Below are positions 57,973 to 64,000 of a stretch of 64,000 bases of DNA, one piece after another. Source of the stretch: DASYAN01 sp963727755 (GTDB lineage: Bacteria > Chloroflexota > Ktedonobacteria > Ktedonobacterales > Ktedonobacteraceae); the NCBI GenBank assembly GCA_963727755.1, contig CAVSHN010000018.1:62001-126000 (forward strand), in the 5' to 3' direction. Under the pieces are notes generated by a model. It ran no database searches, was not told the DNA's origin, and saw only the letters and a list, made by a program, of their open reading frames with translations. The translations under genes were made by a program, and so were the position numbers. Positions within the stretch are counted from its first letter, which is position 1, and each line of letters begins with the position of its first letter.

Positions 57973-59076
57973 ATGGACTTTATCGAGCTTCTGCAAAATA
58001 TCTCATCCAAGATTAGCAAGCAGAAGGATCTCATTAACACGGAAGAAGCTACCAAGAATGCATTTATAATGCCATTCATATCTGCGCTGGGATACGATGT
58101 TTTTGACCCTACGGAGGTTATACCGGAATTTACTGCCGATGTTGGAATTAAAAAAGGCGAAAAAGTTGATTATGCTATCAAACAAGATGGGAAAATAATC
58201 ATGCTTTTTGAATGCAAGTGCTGTAATAGCTCACTGGATAACAGTCATGCTTCACAGCTTTACCGATACTTTTCCGTTACAGAAGCACGCATAGCGGTGT
58301 TAACCGATGGCATCATTTATAGGTTCTACACTGATATTGAAGAACCAAACAAAATGGACCCCAAACCATTTATGGAATTCAATATGCTCGGCATTCAGGA
58401 AACCCTGGTAGTAGAACTGAAACGTTTAACAAAGCAGACTTTCAATCTTGAGGATATTCTGACAGTTGCAGGGGAACTTAAGTATACCAGAGAAATCAAG
58501 CGTATCTTCAATGAAGAACTTAATGCCCCTTCAGAAGAATTCGTCAAGTTTTTTGCAAGCCAAGTCTATTCTGGTAAATTGACCAGTACGGTTCGAGGGC
58601 AATTCACTGGTATCACGAAAAGGGCTCTTGCTCAATTTATCAACGAGCATATAGCAGAGCGTCTGCGTTCTGCTATGGGTGAGCTTGGCTCATCAGCAGA
58701 TGGAAAAAGCGAGACTGATAATTCGAACGGCACTTATATCATAGCTCCTCCTGATAGCGAAAATAAGATAGTTACCACCGAAGAGGAACTTCAAGGATAC
58801 TATATAGTGAGAGGCATCATCTGCGCTGTGCTTGATATTGAGAGAGTTACCTACCGCGATACTCAGAGCTATTTTGGTATATTACTCGACGATAATAACC
58901 GTAGACCCATTTGCCGCTTACACTTCAATGGAAAACAGAAATATGTCGGTGTTTTCAACATGGGCGCAGGTGACAAAAATGAAGAGAAAATACCAATCGC
59001 CAATCTGAACGAGATCTACAAATTGACCGAGCGGCTCCAGGCAACTGCTGAATACTATGCCAAAACTGCTCGTTAG
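57973..59076 (+). CDS. HsdR-N-type restriction nuclease (type I R-domain protein)
   Basis: A 367-residue protein starting DFIELLQNISSKISKQKD. A type I restriction HsdR N-terminal nuclease domain covers about 20-140: NAFIMPFISALGYDVFDP, VIPEFTADVGIKKGEKVDYA with the metal Asp, IMLFECKCC with ExK, and YFSVTEARIAVLTDGIIYRF. The C-terminal half (ELQGYYIVRGIICAVLDIER, RPICRLHFNGKQKYVGVFN) resembles the helper domain found in stand-alone versions. There is no helicase part, so it is not a complete type I enzyme; lone proteins of this type are common in mobile DNA. Start ATG 57973 after GGAGG at 5 nt. Intact, downstream of the 125-bp repeat. Confidence 0.82.
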   Translation: MDFIELLQNISSKISKQKDLINTEEATKNAFIMPFISALGYDVFDPTEVIPEFTADVGIKKGEKVDYAIKQDGKIIMLFECKCCNSSLDNSHASQLYRYFSVTEARIAVLTDGIIYRFYTDIEEPNKMDPKPFMEFNMLGIQETLVVELKRLTKQTFNLEDILTVAGELKYTREIKRIFNEELNAPSEEFVKFFASQVYSGKLTSTVRGQFTGITKRALAQFINEHIAERLRSAMGELGSSADGKSETDNSNGTYIIAPPDSENKIVTTEEELQGYYIVRGIICAVLDIERVTYRDTQSYFGILLDDNNRRPICRLHFNGKQKYVGVFNMGAGDKNEEKIPIANLNEIYKLTERLQATAEYYAKTAR

Positions 59077-59257
59077 AGCTAGACACAACTAGACATGATA
59101 TTGCTTTGAAGAGAAGCAAAAAGAGCCTTGGTTTTATACCTTGATGTGCTTAGACTACCTACAGCAGTGCGCTGAAACCTCGAACCATTCTGCGAAGATC
59201 TGATGCTTTGCACCTAGGTCGATCTTGCTGGCACCGCTGTAGGAGCTATTTTTAGTA
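59077..59257. other. Intergenic, nothing recognised
   Basis: No gene or repeat seen. Confidence 0.4.
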
Positions 59258-59398
59258 TCATCCGTCCCTATCCATCGGTCTTGGTCTCACAAACTCAGCC
59301 TCCGTCACGGGCGTCTCGAACTCCCTGATGGCTTCGCAACATAAGGCTACACTGATCAAGAAATCATCGTGAGCCACACTACGGGTGTTTTGATCCAT
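59258..59398 (-). pseudogene. Possible phage terminase C-terminal fragment
   Basis: 45 codons read DQNTRSVAHDDFLISVALCC, then EAIREFETPVTEAEFV and a stop. HDDFLISxAL resembles the metal-binding end of terminase large subunits. It overlaps the end of the pentapeptide pseudogene and has no upstream continuation. Tentative. Confidence 0.3.
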
Positions 59399-59881
59399 CA
59401 GGCATTATTGCGCCTTCGAGGGATTTGGCCTTCTCCAATTGCTCTGCGTTAACAATAGTTTGTTGCAAGTCTGCTCCTTGTAGATTGGCTCCGCTTAGAT
59501 CAGCATCTCTTATTGAAGCATCAGGTAGCTGGGCTCCGCGCTGGTGGTCAAAGTGAACACGTATTCGGCAATAGCCAATACTGCCGGAATAATGAGAAGC
59601 TGCATCCAGTCCCAAAGTGTTTTCCCTCGTTGAAGGTTGCTGTTAGGCAGAGTATATGAACCAAGCCCAGTCCAAGCCCAGTTGAAGCAATATCCCAGTA
59701 TAATAACAGTGGTTAGCGCAGTTCCTAGCATTATTGCTATGATGATAGTGATAAGCTTTGGGTGTTTTGTTGTCTTCTGCCACCATGAGCGTGACCATGA
59801 GCTTAACTGTGATCTCACTGAGCGTAATCGTAATCTTATAGAGCGTAGCAGTGATCTCATTAAGCGTAGTAGTGATCTCAT
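59379..59881 (-). pseudogene. Pentapeptide-repeat membrane protein remnant
   Basis: The first frame (from 59881) has a basic head of LLRSIRLRLRSVRS-type repeats, caused by a 21-bp tandem repeat at 59800-59885. Two membrane helices follow (LITIIIAIMLGTALTTVIIL and LWDWMQLLIIPAVLAIAEYV). The second frame carries a single pentapeptide run (ADLSGANLQGADLQQ) to the stop. Whole proteins of this kind have a long stretch between helix and pentapeptides that is missing here, and a frameshift lies near 59.55 kb, so the gene is both deleted and broken. Confidence 0.7.
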
Positions 59882-60128
59882 CGGGTCCCTGCCTCACATA
59901 GTATTTGCCTTATATAACGTTCTGTCCTCTATATAGTAACTCTTGTCAATACCGCCCGTCCTTGGATCTGCCAAGAGGTTGCAAAGAGAGGTCAAAGCAG
60001 GTATCATATTCGATGGATAGAAGAACAGTTTGTTGTCCGTGCTCAAGGCTTTAAATGGTGAGGCGAAGGGACAAGGGGATAAAAAGCATGGAATAGCAAA
60101 TAGTAATGGAAGTGAAGTGGTCATAAAG

Positions 60129-61030
60129 ATGGCAAAGAAGTCTAAGCAATCCAAACATAAGAAGATAGTAACGACTAGCCTATCACGCGCTGACAATCTG
60201 TACAGTTCCGTTGAGCGGCAAATCGTTCAAGGGGACTATATGGAGGCAATTGTTAACTGTGAGCGCTTGTTGAACTTCCTCCCGCCACAGGCACAGCTGC
60301 GGGCTGATGTGCTCTTTCAATTGGGAGTCGCATACGGCATGATCCAGGATTATCCACGAAGCTACGAAGTTCTTACTGAAGTACTTGCTCTTGAGCCCAA
60401 TAATGCCGAGGTATGGTATAACCGGAGTATGTCGAGTCGGTTCACTTCACGCTTTGGTCGAGCTTTACAGGACATTGAGCGTGCAGTTGAACTGAATACC
60501 AGAGCTGAACTGGCAGAACAGCTTGATAAGGCACTAAAGTTCAGTCGTGAATTGGCTGAGGAGTCGATCAAATTGCGAGGGCCAGACTTCACTGTAGATC
60601 AACTCGTCGAGCAAGAAGATCTCTTTCAACAGGGTATGAAATCGATGCAGGCAGGAAAGTGGAATGAGGCAGAGCAAGCTTTTCAAGCATCTATTGCTAT
60701 GGGTGATTGTTTGCCGCAACCATGGGGAAATTTGGGAATTTGCCTATTGATGCAGGAACGCTATGATGAGGCTGAGGCAGCTTTAAATCGCGCACTTGCC
60801 ATTGATCCAACTTACAGCATCGCAAAAAACAACTTGGCATTACTGGCCGAATCTCGACGGACGGGTCCACCAAAGATCATGGGGCTAAGTGACCCCTTCA
60901 GGAATATGAAGATGAAGCAATCTCTTACTTTTATCAAGCAGTAACGAGGGAGCGCCATATACGTCTATTTGCGAAAGAAGCTTGTGAGTGCCTTTATACA
61001 GGTAGCATGGAGTTGAATAATCTCACTTGA
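60129..61030 (+). CDS. TPR-repeat protein, frameshifted near the end
   Basis: A TPR-repeat protein of about 300 residues (scaffold for protein contacts). The head is very basic (AKKSKQSKHKK). TPRs are seen as VLFQLGVAYGMIQDYPRSYE, EVWYNRSMSSRFTSRFGRAL, FQQGMKSMQAGKWNEAEQAF and WGNLGICLLMQERYDEAEAA, with a helix spacer between pairs 2 and 3. As written it stops at 60944 in MKMKQSLTFIKQ. With one base more near 60899 the frame continues EYEDEAISYFYQAVTRERH and on to TGA 61028-61030, a far better TPR-like ending. ATG 60129 is chosen since the basic head begins there and nothing conserved precedes it. Confidence 0.75.
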
Positions 61031-61167
61031 TCTATTCTCCATCGTGAAGTTCTTCTCCTTAAAAGCGATCAAGTGCTGTTGAAAGGTATAGGCCTGATTT
61101 CTATCGTCTTCCGTATCCTGAGTAGTTGCTGCTTCATCTGATGTGTCTTTTCCATCTGTACTTTTAC
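61031..61167. other. Short spacer between convergent genes
   Basis: No hairpin with a T run is evident. Confidence 0.35.
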
Positions 61168-62489
61168 CTAGATTTTTGCATAATTTTCTTTCTCATCATT
61201 TAATATTTTTATGTATTTATTATGTGCAGCTTCAATACGTTCTAATTTATTTGTTACTTCTTCAAACATTTCATATTCTTGCACTAGTTGGTCAATATAG
61301 GTAGGAAGCTTGTTTATTTCAGTAAGTTTTGACAGAAGATCTAACTGAGATTCTGGAGGCTGGGATGGACCTGCATCTTGGTTGTGTTTCTCATTAGAGT
61401 AGCTGTCAGAAGGATTGACAATTTGTGGCTTCTGACTTTCTTGTAGGATACGGCTTTGGTAAGCTATTTCAACAGAGTGTCCAGGCTTTGTATCTGTTAT
61501 CTCGTTCTGTGACTCTGAAGAGGACTTTAGACCTAAAATTTTATTTATTTCTGATATATAATATGCAATACGTACAAGAGCGGTTAGATTAGAATTGTCG
61601 TTATCATCACTGTCATCTAAAAGATGGGTATTTTGCTCTTTCTGAATGTAATATCTTTTAGATATAAGATATGCTTCTTTTACTGTAGGCTTTTGTATTT
61701 CTACACTCTCTATTCTTCTTTTTGTTTGGTCATCCAGATCCTCCTGCCCCGCATATCTGTCGAGGGAAGCACCTCGCTTGATTCTGTCTAAGTGCTGTTG
61801 TTGACTAGGTATAAGTTCATTAAGCAGTTTATCTAACGTTTCTGGTATTTGTCTTAGCTTCTTTAACATTTTTGGTATTTTATCTGTAGTATAATATATA
61901 ATTTCATATTCTTTCCATTTATCCTGCTTTTCTTTTTCTGTTAAATTTTTTGAAATTATTTCTTGTAGAGTTTTTTTATATTTTTCATTTAAAGCACGGT
62001 TTATTAGATCAGGTTTATAACCTTCTAATTGATTTTTTGTGCTTTCTACCGCTTGTTTCCATTTCTCTATATCTTCTTTTCTCAGGCTTAGGCTGAGTTC
62101 TAGTTCTTCAAAAATTTTCTGTTTTTGTTTATCTACCTCAGTAAGATGTTCGCTTATTTTTTCGAGTTTTTTCTTTTTCTGAGTTCGCGTCCTTCTTTTG
62201 TAAAGTGCTCAATGATGAACTTGCCAAGATCTAAACGTTTTTGCTGCGCAGATTTTTCTCTAGTTTCCGTAGAGCGTGGTGATGGTATCGGAACATCATT
62301 CAGAGAACTAGCATTTCGTGAATCACTATTACTACTTGATACCTCTTTATCCTCAATTTGGGAGGACATATCTTTTTTCTTAGACTCCTTACAGCAATTT
62401 TTTAAGAAATCAAAGCAGCGTGTATTATCATCTATTGAGGGACTTCTCGTTTTATCACCGGAAGAGTGTACTTCACTTTTATACATTGC
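61168..62489 (-). CDS. Coiled-coil protein, unknown, two frameshifts
   Basis: About 441 residues when joined. The head is Ser/Lys-rich and disordered (SSGDKTRSPSIDD, SSNSDSRNASSLND). A long charged coiled coil follows (EHFTKEGRELRKRKK, then LEKISEHLTEVDKQKQKI, LRKEDIEKWKQAVESTKNQL), and a third part contains LPTYIDQLVQEYEMFEEVTN near the end. The first break is in an A run near 62170 and the second in a T run near 62115; both need one extra base. As written, two separate frames appear (62154-62507 and 61168-61869). ATG 62489 is preferred to 62507 because GGAAAGAG precedes it. No family is recognised. The Ser-rich head plus long helix resembles the constant-leader paralogues in style, but I find no clear sequence match. 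Confidence 0.6.
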
Positions 62490-62819
62490 TAAATCTCTTT
62501 CCTGCATAACTATGCTAAACTAGACTTTCTCTATGGGCTCTCTTACCTTTCGTAGGCATGATGAATTGATGCCACTTGCTTGCAAAGCCTGATCTGGTGA
62601 AATCTAGTATGCTTTATTTTTCTAATTGACAGTTCTACGAAACTTTTGGTCAGCTATACATGATGTTGCTATCTCGCTAAAGTGATTTCCACCTTGAGAG
62701 TAATGATAGAACACAATGATACAGTATTCTAGTGGGATGAAGGGACAAAATCTGGATTGGTCGATGGCGAACAGAGTTCATGGTCTCATACCAACTAGCG
62801 TTCAGTGATTCGATGGTAG
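62490..62819. other. Intergenic, nothing certain
   Basis: Promoter-like AT-rich sequence precedes the coiled-coil gene. At 62738-62750 GAAGGGACAAAAT recalls the dispersed GGGACA motif. No gene. Confidence 0.4.
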
Positions 62820-64000
62820 CTACTCCTGGATTTGCAGCTTGCTCTCCAATTGCTCAATACTGTCGGATAGCTTGAAACGCATAAGATAATCAATCTTCTG
62901 TTCATCAACAATATTCTTCAAGTTTGGCAATGCCGATTTGTCTGCTATATGAGGAATAGCATCAATCATTTTTATGCGCATGTTAAGTCCAATCCGCTCA
63001 TCACAAATGATTTCTTCAACTGATTTCTCTCCTAGCATCATAATAACCATTTCTATATTCTCATGGATATTATTATTATACTTTCCAGTCTTCTTATAAT
63101 GAGGATTTTCTTTTAATGATGGTATGATCGTTTTATCACCTATTCTTATAAGAGAGTAAGCTATCTGGTCGTGCAGATCCGCTTTAAATTGACTATCACA
63201 AAGCAGAGGAACTAAGTGCTCTGCAACGTTCTTGCAACCAGGCACTCCAAGAGCCTGAGCTATAGTGTGACACTTGTTCTTTATATCTCCTTCATACTTA
63301 ATTATAGATTCATTATACATATTATAACTTGTAGATGCATTATTCCTAAGGCTTTGACGATAAATTTCATGTTCCTTATCTCTACGTATCTTACAATGAT
63401 GTTCACCTATATCAAGTATCAACTGCTTATAGGGATTTTCAGAAATATTGCCTGAAAAATTATTGTGCCGATCAATTGCAGAATGCATAATGGGAAGCAG
63501 ATTAGCTATAGCACTTACACTATTTTTCTCGTTTAGCATCAAAATAACCTTAATTATATTTTCACTTTTAATTCTACGTCCTTTATTAATAAGTTCATCG
63601 CGAAGCTCGGAAACTAAAGTTCCTGCAAGGTCTTGGCGACCAGATTCTCCAATAGCACGAGCTATATAGTTAGAATGATCTGATGGCAACTTATCGCTAC
63701 GAAGAAGAGGCACTAAATCATCTGCAAGATCATTTTTACCTAATAGTACAGCAGCTGCACCTGCCATGGTGCGCACTTCAAAATCAATCTTCTTATCGTG
63801 AAATATATGAGCCAAGCCTGCCGCAGAGTTCTTATCACCTAGCTTTGCAATAGCCTGACATGTCTTTTCACGCACAAATCTAGAAACTTCCTCATTACAA
63901 ATCACTGGAAGTAATTCCCCTGCAACGTCTTTGCAGCCAGAGTCTCCAATGCCCTCAGCTATCCTGCCACGCACAGAAAAATTAATCTGCTCATTGCGAA
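62820..64000 (-). CDS. HEAT-repeat protein (5' end beyond window)
   Basis: The frame is open to the window edge (393 codons visible). It consists of HEAT-like helical repeats of about 35-40 residues: RGRIAEGIGDSGCKDVAGEL, VREKTCQAIAKLGDKNSAAG, VRTMAGAAAVLLGKNDLADD, IARAIGESGRQDLAG and later ones, with a poorly repeating Asn/Tyr-rich insertion near 195-230. Such repeats make superhelical scaffolds or sit behind NACHT or kinase domains. A GTG at 63974 is in frame but need not be the start because conserved-looking repeat sequence (NEQINFSV) precedes it. The C-terminus is complete (ESKLQIQE). The catalytic part, if any, would lie outside the window. Confidence 0.65.
   Translation of the reverse strand, partial: RNEQINFSVRGRIAEGIGDSGCKDVAGELLPVICNEEVSRFVREKTCQAIAKLGDKNSAAGLAHIFHDKKIDFEVRTMAGAAAVLLGKNDLADDLVPLLRSDKLPSDHSNYIARAIGESGRQDLAGTLVSELRDELINKGRRIKSENIIKVILMLNEKNSVSAIANLLPIMHSAIDRHNNFSGNISENPYKQLILDIGEHHCKIRRDKEHEIYRQSLRNNASTSYNMYNESIIKYEGDIKNKCHTIAQALGVPGCKNVAEHLVPLLCDSQFKADLHDQIAYSLIRIGDKTIIPSLKENPHYKKTGKYNNNIHENIEMVIMMLGEKSVEEIICDERIGLNMRIKMIDAIPHIADKSALPNLKNIVDEQKIDYLMRFKLSDSIEQLESKLQIQE

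Overview
The window looks like chromosomal DNA of a Ktedonobacteria-type member of the Chloroflexota. This is inferred from gene content, not from a marker gene. The support is two serine/threonine kinases fused to WD40 propellers, BACON-like repeat and zinc-ribbon membrane proteins, a pentapeptide membrane protein remnant, NACHT debris, a T-box in front of pheST, GC-rich tandem repeats, and glycosidase families more usual in filamentous soil organisms.

Layout. 0-6.2 kb is a minus-strand array of GH54 alpha-L-arabinofuranosidase genes: four genes, five catalytic domains, the first gene cut by the window edge. An internally deleted GH51 arabinofuranosidase lies upstream of them. 6.4-9.2 kb holds housekeeping genes: citrate synthase, MazG and a YabN-type methylase. 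An 84-bp tandem repeat follows at 9.3-9.7 kb. 10.3-24.5 kb is accessory. It has three paralogues with one shared upstream leader and N-terminus but unrelated C-termini, an unknown gene with a C-terminal membrane anchor, a decayed rifampicin phosphotransferase, and a very long Eco57I-like DNA methylase with five frameshifts. 24.6-44.5 kb carries a membrane Mrr-type nuclease, membrane proteins of unknown role, a diacylglycerol-type glycosyltransferase, acyl-CoA dehydrogenase, proline dehydrogenase, a MntA/HepT toxin-antitoxin pair and the two WD40 kinases. 44.6-48.6 kb is pheST with a T-box leader and an unusual short reading frame fused to the pheS start. 48.7-49.5 kb is an eleven-unit 75-bp repeat array, followed by a DEAD-box helicase. 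51.7-59.9 kb looks like a worn defence island: NACHT remnant, broken cysteine hydrolase, SNF2 helicase scrap resembling DISARM DrmD, a DUF1828-like/DUF6978-like pair and an HsdR-N-type nuclease, interspersed with two dispersed repeats. 60-64 kb has a TPR protein, a coiled-coil protein and a HEAT-repeat protein cut by the window edge.

A strong theme is frame damage. Single-base indels break the frame of citrate synthase, pheT, a glycosyltransferase, a kinase, the helicase, the TPR gene and others, many of them in or beside short homopolymers. Because pheT is essential and citrate synthase is central, some of these are more likely sequence errors than real mutations. The heavily broken rph, NACHT, GH51, LysR and SNF2 loci are better explained as true decay. 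Most coordinates for broken genes span the whole reconstructed gene.

Best candidate for something undescribed: the 11.6-13.7 and 23.1-24.4 kb gene family with a constant 5' leader and N-terminus and a variable C-terminus.
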